A stretch of DNA of 49,327 bases from Xanthomonas axonopodis (GCF_001304695.1 NZ_JFAQ01000164.1:1-49327); one strand, 5' to 3'. Positions 9,001 to 18,916 are shown, numbered from the stretch's first letter. Notes: a model not told the origin generated them from the letters alone. Translations and numbers: made by a program.

Positions 9001-10376
9001 TGAACGACATGTCCCGCCAGGCCACACGACTGGACGCCATCGGCGGCCGCTACGACCCGTGGCTGCTCGGGGCCGCCGTCACGCTCGCCTCGCTCGGTGT
9101 GGTGATGGTGGCGTCCAGTTCGATCGAACTGGACGCCAGTCCGTTCTATTACCTGACCCGCCACCTGCTGTTCCTGGGCGGCGGCATCGCGCTGGCGTTC
9201 TGGGCGATGCGCACCGAGCTCAAGACCATCGAACAGCACAACCAGATGCTCTTGCTGGCCTGTTTTGTGCTGCTCGTGGTGGTGTTCGTGCCTGGCCTGG
9301 GCAGCACCGTCAATGGCGCCAAGCGCTGGATCAATCTGGGCGTGTCGCGGTTCCAGGTGGTCGAATCGGTGAAAGTGTTCTACATCATCTGGCTTGCGAG
9401 CTATCTGGTGCGTTTCCGCGACGAGGTCAACGCGACCTGGCAGGCGATGCTCAAGCCGGTGTTCGTGGTCGGTTTCTTGGTCGGCCTGTTGCTGCTGCAG
9501 CCGGACTTCGGCTCCTCGATGCTGCTGCTGAGCGTGACTGCCTGCATGCTCGTGCTGGGCGGTGCGCCGATCGGGCGCATCATCCTGCCGATTCTGCTGT
9601 TGCTGCCGGCCCTGGTGGCATTGGTGATCTTCGAGCCGTACCGCATGCGGCGCGTGACCTCCTTCATGGACCCGTGGGTGGATCAGTTGGGCTCAGGCTA
9701 CCAGCTGTCCAACGCGCTGATGGCCATCGGCCGCGGCCAGTGGACCGGCGTGGGCCTGGGTGCTTCGGTACAGAAGCTCAACTATCTGCCCGAATCGCAT
9801 ACCGACTTCATCTTCTCGGTGATCGCCGAGGAGCTGGGCTTTTTGGGTGTCTGCGGCGTGATCGGGCTATACGCGCTGTTGGTCGGTCGCGCCTTCTGGC
9901 TGGGCATGCGCTGTGTGGAAATGAAGCGGCATTTCTCCGGCTACATCGCTTTCGGCATCGGCCTGTGGATCGCGATGCAGAGCTTCGTGTCGATCGGTGT
10001 CAACCTGGGCATCCTGCCGACCAAGGGGCTGACACTGCCGCTGATTTCGTCGGGCGGCTCGTCGGTGCTGATGACCTGTCTTGCGATGGGCGTGCTGCTG
10101 CGGGTGTCCTACGAGGCCGATCGCGCCGAGCGCCTGCGCAGCAAGTTGTCTCCGCAGGGCGCGGCCCCCTCGCCAGCTGAGCCAGCCGAGCCGATGGTCG
10201 ATTCGGTGTCGCCGGCTTACGCGCCTGCGCACAAGCCGCAACGCGACACTGCTGCTGCGCCCGCACCCGCCGCCGCACCGGTTGCCGCCGCCTATGTCGC
10301 ACCGGCATCGGCCATCCTGCGCGGCACCAGCCGCATGCAACCGCGCGTGGAACCGACGTTCGGGAGAATTGCGTGA
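9000..10376 (+). CDS. ftsW: Septal peptidoglycan glycosyltransferase FtsW
   Basis: SEDS-family membrane glycosyltransferase that works with FtsI at the septum. It has 458 residues with about ten membrane segments. Conserved stretches include [19 protein letters not shown], the large loop with [16 protein letters not shown], and the C-terminal [23 protein letters not shown]. Where many SEDS proteins read QPSE(x)xK, this one reads FQVVESVK; the acidic residue and lysine remain. After the last membrane segment there is a cytoplasmic tail of about 90 residues rich in Ala and Pro. The ATG overlaps the mraY stop by one base. The stop overlaps the murG GTG. Confidence 0.97.
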   Translation: MNDMSRQATRLDAIGGRYDPWLLGAAVTLASLGVVMVASSSIELDASPFYYLTRHLLFLGGGIALAFWAMRTELKTIEQHNQMLLLACFVLLVVVFVPGLGSTVNGAKRWINLGVSRFQVVESVKVFYIIWLASYLVRFRDEVNATWQAMLKPVFVVGFLVGLLLLQPDFGSSMLLLSVTACMLVLGGAPIGRIILPILLLLPALVALVIFEPYRMRRVTSFMDPWVDQLGSGYQLSNALMAIGRGQWTGVGLGASVQKLNYLPESHTDFIFSVIAEELGFLGVCGVIGLYALLVGRAFWLGMRCVEMKRHFSGYIAFGIGLWIAMQSFVSIGVNLGILPTKGLTLPLISSGGSSVLMTCLAMGVLLRVSYEADRAERLRSKLSPQGAAPSPAEPAEPMVDSVSPAYAPAHKPQRDTAAAPAPAAAPVAAAYVAPASAILRGTSRMQPRVEPTFGRIA

Positions 10377-11665
10377 GCGTTTCTGCGAATGTCGCGCAAA
10401 CGCCCGCACAGTCGTCTGCGCTGGCGCGGCCGGTCATGATTCTGGCCGGCGGCACCGGCGGGCACATCTTTCCGGGCTTGGCCGTGGCCAAGGTGCTGCG
10501 TGCGCGCGGCGTGCCGGTGACCTGGCTGGGTGCCGAGGGCGCCATGGAAACCCGCCTGGTGCCGCAGCACGATATTCCCATCGATACGCTGGCCATCAGC
10601 GGCTTGCGCGGCAAAGGCGTGGTGAAGTTGCTCGGTGCGCCGGTGCGGGTGATGCGCGCGGTGCGCGCTGCCGGCGTCGTGCTGCGCAAGCGCCAGCCGC
10701 GCGCAGTGATCAGCTTTGGCGGCTTTGCGGCCGGCCCGGGCGGCCTGGCCGCGCGCTTGCTCGGTGCGCCACTGCTGGTGCACGAACAAAATCGCGCACC
10801 CGGCATGACCAACAAGGTGTTGTCGCGTTTCGCGCGCCGCGTGTTGACCGGTTTTCCGGGCAGCTTCGCGGGCGAAGAAGCGGTGGGCAACCCGGTGCGC
10901 GCAGAAATCGCCGCATTGCCTGCGCCGGCCGATCGCCTGGTGGGTCGCACCGGCCCGGTACGCGTGCTGGTGCTGGGCGGCAGCCAGGGCGCGCGCGTGT
11001 TGAATCAGGCGGTGCCGGCAGCGCTGGTCGCACTCGGCCATCCGGAGGTCGACGTGCGCCATCAGTGCGGCGAAAAGCTGCGCGCCGAAGCCGAAGCGGC
11101 CTACCGACAGGCAGGCGTCAACGCCAGCGTCGAACCCTTCATCGCCGACATGGCCGCTGCCTATGCCTGGGCAGATCTGGTGGTGTGCCGCGCCGGCGCG
11201 TCCACCCTGGCCGAACTGTGCGCGGCCGGTGTCGGCAGCGTGCTGGTGCCGTTTGCCGCCGCCGTCGACGACCATCAAACCCGCAATGCCGAATACCTGG
11301 ACGGCGCCAACGCCGCCGTGCTGCTCAAGCAGGACGATGGCCTGGCCGCGCGTCTACAACAGGTCTTGCAAAGCCTGCTCGCCGACCCGGCCCGTCGCCT
11401 GTCGATGGCCAACGCCGCCCGCACCCTGGCCAAACCGGACGCCGCCGAGCGCATTGCCGACATCATTCTTCAGGAAGCCGGGAGTGGGGATGGCCAGCCT
11501 CCGGCTGTCGAAGAGCGAGTGGGATTGGGGATTCGTGACAAGCAAATGCACAAGCAGGACAGCATGCAAACACCATTGAATGGCGACCGTTCGGTGCACT
11601 TGATCGCCACCAATCCCCAATCCCGAATCCCCAATCCCGGCACCTCCGCAGGAGGTGCCCCGTGA
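10373..11665 (+). CDS. murG: UDP-GlcNAc:lipid I N-acetylglucosaminyltransferase MurG
   Basis: Peripheral membrane GT28 glycosyltransferase that converts lipid I to lipid II. Family signatures are the glycine-rich [17 protein letters not shown] near the N-terminus, [36 protein letters not shown] and the donor site [15 protein letters not shown]. The GTG at 10373 overlaps the ftsW stop. The core ends near ERIADIILQ. The last 60 or so residues are not MurG-like. They are translated from a repeat element (GLGIRDK, then [10 protein letters not shown]), giving a 430-residue protein against about 355-370 usually. The stop overlaps the murC GTG. Confidence 0.96.
   Translation: MSVSANVAQTPAQSSALARPVMILAGGTGGHIFPGLAVAKVLRARGVPVTWLGAEGAMETRLVPQHDIPIDTLAISGLRGKGVVKLLGAPVRVMRAVRAAGVVLRKRQPRAVISFGGFAAGPGGLAARLLGAPLLVHEQNRAPGMTNKVLSRFARRVLTGFPGSFAGEEAVGNPVRAEIAALPAPADRLVGRTGPVRVLVLGGSQGARVLNQAVPAALVALGHPEVDVRHQCGEKLRAEAEAAYRQAGVNASVEPFIADMAAAYAWADLVVCRAGASTLAELCAAGVGSVLVPFAAAVDDHQTRNAEYLDGANAAVLLKQDDGLAARLQQVLQSLLADPARRLSMANAARTLAKPDAAERIADIILQEAGSGDGQPPAVEERVGLGIRDKQMHKQDSMQTPLNGDRSVHLIATNPQSRIPNPGTSAGGAP
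11521..11640 (+). repeat. Paired GGGATT / AATCCC repeat, copy 2
   Basis: The left arm is GGGATTGGGGATTCG at 11521-11535. The right arm at 11611-11640 is CCAATCCCCAATCCC followed by GAATCCCCAATCCCGG. They are imperfect inverted repeats about 75 nt apart, wholly inside the 3' end of murG and therefore translated. Confidence 0.85.
11639..11659 (+). promoter_or_regulatory. Hairpin burying the murC ribosome binding site
   Basis: GGCACCTCC (11639-11647), loop GCA, GGAGGTGCC (11651-11659) is a perfect 9-bp stem. The AGGAGG Shine-Dalgarno sequence (11650-11655), 6 nt before the murC GTG, is paired in it. Like the ftsL hairpin it directly follows the right arm of a repeat. Coupled translation from murG would be needed to open it (inference). 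Confidence 0.65.
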
Positions 11666-13095
11666 TCCGCCGTCTGCAAGACAGTGGCGATCTGGTGCGC
11701 GCATTTCCGCGCGTGCATTTCGTCGGCATCGGCGGTACCGGCATGAGTGGTATTGCCGAGGTGATGCTGACGCTGGGCTATGAAGTGTCCGGCTCCGACA
11801 ACGCCGACAATGCAGCCACGCGCCGGCTGGGCAAGCTGGGTGCGCGCGTGATGCGTGGGCATTCGGCGGCCAACGTGCTGGGTACCGATTGCGTGGTGGT
11901 GTCCAGCGCCATCCGCGAAGACAACCCCGAGCTGATGGAAGCGCGCAGCCAGCGCATTCCGATCATGCCGCGTGCGGCGATGCTGGCCGAGCTGATGCGC
12001 TTCCGCCGCGGCATTGCGGTGGCCGGCACGCATGGCAAGACCACCACCACCAGCCTGGCGGCTGCGGTGTTGAGCGAAGGCGGGTTGGACCCGACGTTCG
12101 TCATCGGCGGGCAGCTGCTGGCCGCCGGTGCCAATGCAAAGCTCGGTGGCGGCCAGTGGCTGGTGGCCGAAGCAGACGAGAGCGATGGCAGCTTCCTGCG
12201 CCTGAATCCATTGATGGCGGTGATCACCAACATCGATGCGGATCACCTGGAAAACTACGGCAACGATTTCGCGCGCGTGCAGGCTGCATTCGCCGAATTC
12301 CTGCAGCGCCTGCCGTTCTACGGTCTGGCGTTGCTGTGCATCGACGACCCGGAAGTGGCTGCTCTGGCCGGCAAGACGCCGCGCCACGTTATGAGCTACG
12401 GCATGAGCGAAAACGCCGATGTGCGTGCCGAAGATGTCGTGCAGGACGGCCCGCGCATGCGTTTTACGCTGCGCCTGCCCGAAGGCACCACCACGCCAGT
12501 GACGCTTGCGTTGCCGGGCCGCCACAATGTGCTCAATGCGCTGGCGGCGGCCGCGATCGGCTGGCAGCTCGGCGTGGCGCCGCAAACCATCGCACGCGCG
12601 CTGGAAAATTTCGCCGGCATCGGCCGCCGGTTCAACGATCTGGGCGAAGTCACCACCAGCAGCGGCGCACGCGTGCGCGTGGTCGACGATTACGGCCATC
12701 ACCCGCGCGAACTCGAAGCCGTGTTCGCCGCCGCGCGGAGCGGCTGGCCGGACAAGCGCCTGGTCGTCGCCTTCCAGCCGCACCGCTATAGCCGCACCCG
12801 CGACCAGTTCGACGCCTTTGCCGCGGTGCTCAGCATGGTCGATGCCTTGGTGCTGAGCGAGGTCTACCCCGCCGGTGAAGCGCCGATCCCGGGCGCCGAC
12901 TCGCGCGCACTGGCGCGCGCCATCCGTGCGCGCGGCCGCAGCGAGCCGGTAGTGGTCGGCCAGATCGCCGGTCTTGCCGAAGTATTGCCGGACGTCCTGC
13001 AAGACGGCGACCTGCTGTTGATGATGGGCGCCGGCGATATCGGTTACGTGGCTCAGCACATCATCAACAACGGGTTTGTCGGAGAGCAGGCATGA
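11662..13095 (+). CDS. murC: UDP-N-acetylmuramate:L-alanine ligase MurC
   Basis: Cytoplasmic ATP-dependent ligase that adds the first peptide residue, L-Ala, to UDP-MurNAc. The 477 residues carry the N-terminal nucleotide-binding [12 protein letters not shown], the ATP loop [56 protein letters not shown] and [10 protein letters not shown], all standard for MurC. The start is GTG at 11662, overlapping the murG stop, with a perfect AGGAGG 6 nt upstream locked in a hairpin. The stop overlaps the ddlB ATG. Confidence 0.97.
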   Translation: MIRRLQDSGDLVRAFPRVHFVGIGGTGMSGIAEVMLTLGYEVSGSDNADNAATRRLGKLGARVMRGHSAANVLGTDCVVVSSAIREDNPELMEARSQRIPIMPRAAMLAELMRFRRGIAVAGTHGKTTTTSLAAAVLSEGGLDPTFVIGGQLLAAGANAKLGGGQWLVAEADESDGSFLRLNPLMAVITNIDADHLENYGNDFARVQAAFAEFLQRLPFYGLALLCIDDPEVAALAGKTPRHVMSYGMSENADVRAEDVVQDGPRMRFTLRLPEGTTTPVTLALPGRHNVLNALAAAAIGWQLGVAPQTIARALENFAGIGRRFNDLGEVTTSSGARVRVVDDYGHHPRELEAVFAAARSGWPDKRLVVAFQPHRYSRTRDQFDAFAAVLSMVDALVLSEVYPAGEAPIPGADSRALARAIRARGRSEPVVVGQIAGLAEVLPDVLQDGDLLLMMGAGDIGYVAQHIINNGFVGEQA

Positions 13096-14048
13096 GCGCG
13101 GTGATCGGCAACGCCCGCACCAGCGATCCGGGAGCCTTTGGCCGCGTTGCCGTACTGCTCGGCGGCACTTCGTCCGAGCGTGAGGTGTCGTTGAATTCCG
13201 GCAGCAACGTGCTCGAAGCGCTGCGCGCACGCGGCGTCGATGCGCATCCGGTCGATGGTATTGCGGCGTTGGCCAAGGCCTTGGTCGCGCAGCAGTTCGA
13301 TCGCGTGTTCAACGTACTGCACGGACATAACGGCGGCGGCGAAGACGGCATCGTGCAGGGCCTGATGGAAGCCTTCGGCGTGCCTTATACCGGCTCGGAC
13401 GTGTTGGGCTCGGCGCTGAGCATGGACAAGATCCGCACCAAGCAGGTGTGGTTGTCGCTGGGCCTGTCGACGCCGCGCTATGCGCGACTGGCCGCCGGCG
13501 CGAGCGCCGAGGACATTCACGCTGCTGCATGCCAGATCGGGTTGCCGGTCATCGTCAAGCCGGCCAATGAAGGTTCCAGCGTCGGCGTCAGCCGTGTGTT
13601 CGATCAGGCGCAGCTGGAAGAGGCGGTGGTGCTGGCGGCGCGTTATGACGGCGCGCTGTTGATGGAGCAATTGATCGAGGGCGACGAACTCACCGTGGCC
13701 GTGCTCGGCGAGACCGCCTTGCCGTCCATCCGCATCGTGCCCAAGGGGCAGTGGTACGACTACAACGCCAAATACATCGCCGAGGACACGCAGTATCTGT
13801 GCCCGGGCCTGGAAGGCGAAGCCGAAGCGCAGGTCCGCCAGCTGGCGCTGGAGGCCTTCCGCGCTGCCGGCTGCGGTGGCTGGGGCCGTGTAGACGTGAT
13901 GCGCGATGGCAGCAGTGGCCAGCTGTACCTGCTGGAAGTGAACACCGCTCCCGGCATGACCAGCCATTCGCTGGTGCCCAAGGCCGCCCGCCAGCTCGGC
14001 ATCGATTTCGAAGAACTGGTCTGGCGCGTGCTGGAGCAGACGCTGTGA
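13092..14048 (+). CDS. ddlB: D-alanine:D-alanine ligase DdlB
   Basis: ATP-grasp ligase that makes the D-Ala-D-Ala dipeptide used by MurF. It has 318 residues. Motifs are [14 protein letters not shown], the [10 protein letters not shown] loop, [31 protein letters not shown] (ATP-grasp), YDYNAKY and [14 protein letters not shown] (metal and substrate binding). The ATG at 13092 overlaps the murC stop. After ddlB the compact overlap chain is broken by a 130-nt spacer with a repeat element and a hexanucleotide tract. Confidence 0.97.
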   Translation: MSAVIGNARTSDPGAFGRVAVLLGGTSSEREVSLNSGSNVLEALRARGVDAHPVDGIAALAKALVAQQFDRVFNVLHGHNGGGEDGIVQGLMEAFGVPYTGSDVLGSALSMDKIRTKQVWLSLGLSTPRYARLAAGASAEDIHAAACQIGLPVIVKPANEGSSVGVSRVFDQAQLEEAVVLAARYDGALLMEQLIEGDELTVAVLGETALPSIRIVPKGQWYDYNAKYIAEDTQYLCPGLEGEAEAQVRQLALEAFRAAGCGGWGRVDVMRDGSSGQLYLLEVNTAPGMTSHSLVPKAARQLGIDFEELVWRVLEQTL

Positions 14049-14050
14049 AG

Positions 14051-14162
14051 CCGGGATTGGTGATTCGGCATTCGGGATTGGTGAACGGCGGCGCCATGAG
14101 CGCTGTTGCTGTTGCTGTTGCTGTTGCTGTGACGAATCCTCAATCCCTAATGCCGAATCCCG
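14051..14162 (+). repeat. Paired GGGATT / AATCCC repeat, copy 3, with (CTGTTG)n
   Basis: The left arm (14051-14081) holds CCGGGATTGG, GATTCGGCATTC and GGGATTGG. The right arm (14133-14162) holds GAATCCTCAATCCC and GCCGAATCCC. Between the arms at about 14103-14130 lies a tract of more than four tandem CTGTTG hexamers. This is the only gap inside the ddlB-ftsQ junction and has no other gene. Confidence 0.85.
14103..14130 (+). repeat. Hexanucleotide microsatellite (CTGTTG)4.7
   Basis: CTGTTG is repeated four full times plus four bases, without interruption, in the loop of repeat copy 3 and about 50 nt before the ftsQ start. It is non-coding on the + strand. Such tracts vary by slipped-strand replication and here would change the ddlB-ftsQ spacing in steps of six. 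Confidence 0.85.
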
Positions 14163-14178
14163 TGTGCGGAGCGCGCGC

Positions 14179-15006
14179 ATGAACGCCACCCTGCGCATCC
14201 TGGCCTGGTTGCTCGCGCTGGCGTTGGTCGCGTTGCCGGTGGTGGCCGTGCTCAATGGCTGGGTCGGTGCCGAGCGCTGGCCGTTGGCGAAGTTGCGGGT
14301 GTCCGGCGATTTCAAGCGGGTGCCGGACGAAGAGTTGCGTGCCGTGGTGTTGCCGTATGCGCGTGCGGGCTTTTTTGCCGTGAAATTGCAGCAGGCGCAG
14401 GACGCTATCGCGCGTTTGCCGTGGGTGGAAAGTGCGCAGGTGCGCAAGCGTTGGCCGGACGTGCTGGAAGTGCACGTGACCGAGCACAAGCCGTTCGCGC
14501 GGTGGGGCACCGACCGCATGTTGTCCGAGCAGGGCCGTCTGTTTCGCACCCCGCCGCTGTTGAAGGATTTCAAGTTGCCGCAACTCGGTGGGCCGGACAG
14601 CAAGACCCAGGACGTGGTGGCGCTGTACAACGAATCGCGCGCCCTGTTCGCACCGACCGGGCTGGATGTGGAGCGTCTTGAAATGGACGCGCGCGGCAGC
14701 TGGTCGCTAGGGCTGAGCAATGGCGTGCAGATCGTGGTGGGCCGCGACGATGCACGCGCACGCTTGCAGCGCTTCGCCCGCGTGCTGCCGCAGCTGTCCG
14801 ATCCACAGCGCCCCATCGCCCGCGCCGACCTGCGCTACACCAACGGATTTACGGTTGAAAGGCGGGGATTAGAGAGTGGGGATTCGGGATTGGAAAAAGC
14901 GCAGCCCCGGCATCGCGCAACACCTTCCGCACCTCCCGTCGCCCTGGCATTTCCGCGTTTCCCCAATCCCGTATCCCGAATCTCGAATCCCGGCTTTAAG
15001 ACATGA
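14179..15006 (+). CDS. ftsQ: Cell division protein FtsQ
   Basis: Bitopic inner membrane divisome protein. It has one membrane segment (about residues 4-25, LRILAWLLALALVALPVVAVL), then the periplasmic POTRA domain (LAKLRVSGDFKRVPDEELRAVV) and the beta domain with LPWVESAQVRKRWPDVLEVHVTEH. I chose ATG 14179, with GGAG about 8 nt upstream; a GTG at 14164 is an alternative. The C-terminal 45 or so residues after YTNGFTVERRG are not conserved and derive from a repeat element. The stop overlaps the ftsA ATG. Confidence 0.95.
   Translation: MNATLRILAWLLALALVALPVVAVLNGWVGAERWPLAKLRVSGDFKRVPDEELRAVVLPYARAGFFAVKLQQAQDAIARLPWVESAQVRKRWPDVLEVHVTEHKPFARWGTDRMLSEQGRLFRTPPLLKDFKLPQLGGPDSKTQDVVALYNESRALFAPTGLDVERLEMDARGSWSLGLSNGVQIVVGRDDARARLQRFARVLPQLSDPQRPIARADLRYTNGFTVERRGLESGDSGLEKAQPRHRATPSAPPVALAFPRFPNPVSRISNPGFKT
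14863..14993 (+). repeat. Paired GGGATT / AATCCC repeat, copy 4
   Basis: The left arm (14863-14893) contains GGGGATTAGAGAG and GGGGATTCGGGATTGG. The right arm (14961-14993) contains CCCCAATCCCG, ATCCCGAATC and TCGAATCCCGG. It lies inside the ftsQ frame and supplies the C-terminal tail of FtsQ. Confidence 0.85.
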
Positions 15007-16238
15007 ATCGCAAAGGCGACAAATCCCTCATCGTTGGACTGGACATCGGCACCTCCAAGGTCGTTGCGCTGGTTGGCGAATACTCGCCTGGCAATCCGAT
15101 CGAGGTGATCGGCATCGGTTCGCATGAATCGCGCGGTCTCAAGCGCGGCGTGGTGGTGGATATCGAATCCACCGTGCAGTCGATCCAGCGCGCCGTGGAA
15201 GAAGCCGAGCTGATGGCCGGCTGCGAGATCCGCTCGGTGTACGCTTCGATTTCCGGCAACCACGTGCAGTGCAAGAACTCGCCAGGCATCGTGCCGATCC
15301 GCGATGGCGAAGTGACCTGGAGCGATCTGGAGCGCGTGCTCGATGCCGCCAAGGCTGTGGCCATTCCGGCAGATCAGCGCATCCTGCATGCGATTCCGCG
15401 CGAGTATGTGCTAGACGATTCTCAGGAAGGCATCCGCAACCCGGTCGGCATGACCGGCGTGCGCCTGGAGGTGCATGCGCACCTGGTGGTGTGCGCGCAG
15501 TCGGCCGCGGCCAACATCACCAAGTGCGTGCAGAAGTGTGGCCTGCAGGTCGACGATCTGGTGCTGTCCTCGCTGGCCTCCTCGGTGGCCGTGCTGACCG
15601 CAGACGAGCGCGAGCTGGGCGTGGTGCTGGTGGACATCGGCGCCGGCACCACCGATTTGGCGGTATATGTGCAAGGCGCGATCTGCCACACCGCTTCGCT
15701 GCCGATCGCCGGCGACCATGTCACCAACGACATCGCGCACATGCTGCGCACGCCGACGCCGGAAGCCGAGCAGATCAAGGTCCGCTACGCCTGCGCGCTG
15801 GCGCAGCTGGCCACCGCCGAAGAAAGCATCCAGGTGCCGTCGGTGGGCGACCGCCCGCCGCGTCGCATGCCGCGCCACGCACTCGCGCAGGCGGTGCAGG
15901 GCCGTTACGAGGAAATCTTCGAGATGGTGCAGGCCGAATTGCGGCGCTCCGGTTTCGAAGAAATGGTGCGCGCCGGCATGGTGCTCACCGGTGGCGCCTC
16001 GAAGATGGAAGGCGTGGTGGAACTGGCCGAAGAAATGCTGCAGATGCCGGTGCGCGTGGGCATCCCCCAGCACGTCACCGGCCTGGGCGAAGTCGTCGGC
16101 AACCCGGTGCACGCCTCCGGCGTGGGCCTGTTGCTGATGGGCAGCCAGATCGAGCATCCGCGTCGCCCGTCGATTCCGACCGGGCGTGCAGGAAGCTTGT
16201 TCAAGAAATTGAAGAATTGGTATCGCGGCGAATTTTGA
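15003..16238 (+). CDS. ftsA: Cell division protein FtsA
   Basis: Actin-like ATPase that anchors FtsZ to the membrane and recruits later divisome proteins. It has 411 residues. Visible are phosphate 1 (IVGLDIGTSKVVALVGE), the 1C subdomain region, phosphate 2 (VVLVDIGAGTTDLAVY), the adenosine motif (AGMVLTGGASKMEGVVELAEE) and the C-terminal amphipathic membrane-targeting helix (GSLFKKLKNWYRGEF). The ATG overlaps the ftsQ stop. Confidence 0.97.
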   Translation: MNRKGDKSLIVGLDIGTSKVVALVGEYSPGNPIEVIGIGSHESRGLKRGVVVDIESTVQSIQRAVEEAELMAGCEIRSVYASISGNHVQCKNSPGIVPIRDGEVTWSDLERVLDAAKAVAIPADQRILHAIPREYVLDDSQEGIRNPVGMTGVRLEVHAHLVVCAQSAAANITKCVQKCGLQVDDLVLSSLASSVAVLTADERELGVVLVDIGAGTTDLAVYVQGAICHTASLPIAGDHVTNDIAHMLRTPTPEAEQIKVRYACALAQLATAEESIQVPSVGDRPPRRMPRHALAQAVQGRYEEIFEMVQAELRRSGFEEMVRAGMVLTGGASKMEGVVELAEEMLQMPVRVGIPQHVTGLGEVVGNPVHASGVGLLLMGSQIEHPRRPSIPTGRAGSLFKKLKNWYRGEF

Positions 16239-16242
16239 GGGG

Positions 16243-16506
16243 CCGGGATTCGGGATTCGGGATTGGAAAGAGCGAAAGAGAAGCAGGGTGGCGGCGAAGA
16301 TAAGTAGAGAGCGGCGAGCAGGTAGGCGGTAAACTTTTTTTTGCAGGCATTGCGTCGAGGAGCAGGTGTGGTGAGTCGTTGAGCGCATAGCGCATCGATG
16401 GCCGCGCAACCGAGGCCCGACTTTCAAACAACAACACTCGCCGTGATGCGGAGTGGGCAGGGACCAGCGCTTTTGCGAATCCCCAATCCCCACTCCCCAA
16501 TCCCGG
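16243..16506 (+). repeat. Paired GGGATT / AATCCC repeat, copy 5 (ftsA-ftsZ spacer)
   Basis: The left arm at 16243-16266 is CCGGGATTCGGGATTC followed by GGGATTGG, directly after the ftsA stop. The right arm at 16477-16506 is GAATCCCCAATCCCC followed by ACTCCCCAATCCCGG. The 210 nt between the arms contain a T8 run (about 16335-16342) and no convincing gene. The stretch 16239-16523 is the longest gap inside the cluster and may carry an ftsZ promoter, but I see no clear -35/-10 pair. Confidence 0.8.
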
Positions 16507-16523
16507 CTCAAGAGGACACTGAC

Positions 16524-17768
16524 ATGGCACATTTCGAACTGATTGAAAAAATGGCTCCCAACGCGGTCATCAAGGTCGTTGGCGTCGGCGGCGGCGGCGG
16601 TAACGCGGTTGCCCACATGGTCAACACCAACGTCGATGGCGTGGAATTCATCACCGCCAACACCGACTCGCAGGCGATCAAGAACTGCGGTGCCAAGCTG
16701 CAGCTGCAGCTCGGCACCAACGTCACCAAGGGCCTGGGCGCAGGCGCCAATCCGGAAGTCGGCCGTCAGGCCGCGCTGGAAGATCGCGAGCGCATCATGG
16801 ACGCGCTGCAGGGTGCGGACATGGTGTTCATCACCGCCGGCATGGGCGGCGGCACCGGCACCGGCGCCGCACCGGTCGTCGCGCAGCTGGCCAAGGAAAT
16901 GGGCATCCTGACCGTGGCCGTGGTCACCAAGCCGTTCCCGTTCGAAGGCCGTCGCCGTATGCAGGTGGCGCTGAAGGGCATCGAGGAACTGAGCCAGCAT
17001 TGCGACTCGCTGATCACCATCCCCAATGAAAAGCTGATCACCGTGCTGGGCCGCAACGCCACCATGATCCAGGCGTTCCGCGCTGCCAACGACGTGCTGC
17101 AGGGCGCGGTGCAGGGCATCGCCGACCTGATCGTGCGCCCCGGCCTGATCAACGTCGACTTTGCCGACGTGCGCACCGTGATGTCGGAAATGGGCCTGGC
17201 CATGATGGGCACCGGTTCGGCCCGCGGCGACGATCGCGCGCAGGCCGCTGCCGAAGCCGCCATCCAGAACCCGCTGCTGGACGATGTGAACCTGGCCGGT
17301 GCCAACGGCATCCTGGTCAACATCACCGCCGGCCCGGACTTCACCATGTCCGAGTTCGACGAGATCGGCCGCACTATCGAAGCCTTCGCGTCGGAAGATG
17401 CGACCGTGGTCGTGGGCACCGTGCTCGACCCGGACATGCAGGACGAAGTGCGCGTGACCGTGGTCGCCACCGGCCTGAACCGTGCGGTTGCCCGTCAGAC
17501 CCAGCGTCCGGACCAGCGCGCGCCGATCAAGTTGGTGCGCAATGCCACCACCGGCCAGCCGGAATTCGGCGATTTCGACACCAACAGCGGCGATGTGGTG
17601 TCCAAGGCGGTCGGCGGCAGCATGGGCCTGGGCCTGCGTCGTCCCAGCAGCGACTCGGTCGGCAGCAGCAGCGGCAACCACAACAGCGGCGGCGCCTCGA
17701 CGCCGGCGGCAGACCTGCCCAACGATTACCTGGATATCCCGGCGTTCCTGCGCCGCCAGGCCGACTGA
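16524..17768 (+). CDS. ftsZ: Cell division protein FtsZ
   Basis: Tubulin-like GTPase that forms the Z ring. It has 414 residues. The N-terminal domain has [14 protein letters not shown], the tubulin signature [27 protein letters not shown], and the T7 loop region [12 protein letters not shown] Gly/Ser/Asn linker (about residues 365-395) leads to the conserved FtsA/ZipA-binding C-terminus [15 protein letters not shown] chose ATG 16524 because AGAGGA (16511-16516) lies 7 nt upstream and the protein then begins at the conserved [10 protein letters not shown] frame extension upstream is not family-like. Confidence 0.98.
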   Translation: MAHFELIEKMAPNAVIKVVGVGGGGGNAVAHMVNTNVDGVEFITANTDSQAIKNCGAKLQLQLGTNVTKGLGAGANPEVGRQAALEDRERIMDALQGADMVFITAGMGGGTGTGAAPVVAQLAKEMGILTVAVVTKPFPFEGRRRMQVALKGIEELSQHCDSLITIPNEKLITVLGRNATMIQAFRAANDVLQGAVQGIADLIVRPGLINVDFADVRTVMSEMGLAMMGTGSARGDDRAQAAAEAAIQNPLLDDVNLAGANGILVNITAGPDFTMSEFDEIGRTIEAFASEDATVVVGTVLDPDMQDEVRVTVVATGLNRAVARQTQRPDQRAPIKLVRNATTGQPEFGDFDTNSGDVVSKAVGGSMGLGLRRPSSDSVGSSSGNHNSGGASTPAADLPNDYLDIPAFLRRQAD

Positions 17769-17776
17769 GGATCGTC

Positions 17777-17802
17777 GGCTGCGTCGCTACGGTGACGCAG
17801 CC
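17777..17802 (+). other. Hairpin directly after ftsZ
   Basis: GGCTGCGTC (17777-17785) and GACGCAGCC (17794-17802) form a 9-bp stem with an 8-nt loop, starting 9 nt after the ftsZ stop. No T-run follows, so it may stabilise the 3' end of the ftsZ mRNA rather than terminate. Confidence 0.5.
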
Positions 17803-17851
17803 CGTCCTGCCCGGAGCCCGCTTCGGGTTGCACTGCCATGTCATGTCATTC

Positions 17852-17884
17852 CTGCCGGATCGGTGCCGATCCGGCAGCTTTTGT
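17852..17884 (+). terminator. Rho-independent terminator of the dcw cluster
   Basis: CTGCCGGATCGG (17852-17863) and CCGATCCGGCAG (17866-17877) are perfect inverted repeats, followed by CTTTTGTTGT. It separates ftsZ from lpxC. It should end most transcription of the cluster and implies that lpxC has its own promoter. Confidence 0.85.
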
Positions 17885-18004
17885 TGTCGCGTGACTGACT
17901 GATTACGGTTGCCGTCACGCGCGACTTGTTAAAATTCGGATAATCTCAGCGGAATTAGACAGTCGGTTCAGCGTCTGTCTGCATTGTTCATCCAGACTTC
18001 GCAT

Positions 18005-18916
18005 ATGACTCAGCAACGCACTCTCAAGAACACCATTCGCGCCACCGGCGTCGGCCTGCACAGCGGCGACAAGGTGTACATGACGTTACGACCGGCTCCG
18101 GTCGATCATGGCGTGGTGTTCCGACGGGTGGACCTGGAACCGGTCGTCGAAGTGCCTGCAGATGCCGAGTTGGTCACCGAGACCACGCTGTGCACCGGGC
18201 TAACCTGCAACGGTGCCAAGATCCAGACCGTCGAACATCTGATGTCCGCACTGGCGGGCCTTGGTGTTGACAACGTCATCGTCGAACTGTCCTCGGCCGA
18301 GTTGCCGATCATGGATGGTTCGTCCGGTCCGTTCGTGTTCCTGCTGCAGTCGGCAGGCATCGTCGAACAGAGCAAGCTCAAGCGCTTCATCCGGATCAGG
18401 CAGACGGTGGAAGTGCGCGACGGCGACAAGGTGGCGCGCTTTGAGCCCTACGAGGGCTACAAGCTTGGCTTCACCATCGAATTCAATCACCCGATGATTC
18501 CGGCCAAGCAGTCGCGCCAGGAAATCGAGTTCTCCACTTCGGCGTACGTCAAGGAAATTTCGCGCGCGCGCACCTTCGGTTTCATGCGCGACCTTGAGTA
18601 CATGCGCGAGCGCAATCTGGGCTTGGGCGGTTCGATGGACAACGCCATCGTGCTGGACGAGTTCCGCGTGCTCAACGAAGACGGCCTGCGCTACACCAAC
18701 GAATTCGTGCGGCACAAGATTCTGGACGCCATCGGCGACCTCTATCTGGCTGGCGGCGCCATCCTCGGTGCCTACGAAGGCTTCAAATCCGGCCACGCCC
18801 TCAACAACAAACTGGTGCGTGCGCTGTTGGCCGACCAGACCGCCTGGGAATGGGTCAGCTTCCCGGAAGGCACCGAACAACCGCCGGTCACCTACGCCAG
18901 CCCCGTCTACGCCTGA
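18005..18916 (+). CDS. lpxC: UDP-3-O-acyl-N-acetylglucosamine deacetylase LpxC
   Basis: Zinc-dependent deacetylase that carries out the committed step of lipid A synthesis in the cytoplasm. It has 303 residues, the normal length. Zinc ligands are the His of QTVEHLMSA and the His and Asp of [12 protein letters not shown]; the catalytic base region is [11 protein letters not shown], and the C-terminal His is in [10 protein letters not shown] chose ATG 18005 ([15 protein letters not shown]) over a TTG at 17984. An AT-rich stretch with TAAAAT (17930-17935) and GATAAT (17939-17944) may be its promoter, but no good -35 is spaced correctly. Confidence 0.97.
   Translation: MTQQRTLKNTIRATGVGLHSGDKVYMTLRPAPVDHGVVFRRVDLEPVVEVPADAELVTETTLCTGLTCNGAKIQTVEHLMSALAGLGVDNVIVELSSAELPIMDGSSGPFVFLLQSAGIVEQSKLKRFIRIRQTVEVRDGDKVARFEPYEGYKLGFTIEFNHPMIPAKQSRQEIEFSTSAYVKEISRARTFGFMRDLEYMRERNLGLGGSMDNAIVLDEFRVLNEDGLRYTNEFVRHKILDAIGDLYLAGGAILGAYEGFKSGHALNNKLVRALLADQTAWEWVSFPEGTEQPPVTYASPVYA

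Noticed and set aside
14103-14130. CTGTTG tract as part of a coding gene
   Set aside because: On the forward strand it lies between the ddlB stop and the ftsQ start; the reverse reading gives a Ser-Asn repeat with no gene around it.
15411-17681. Reverse-strand open frame of 756 codons opposite ftsA and ftsZ
   Set aside because: Spans two essential forward genes in antisense; composition is that of a frame shadow.
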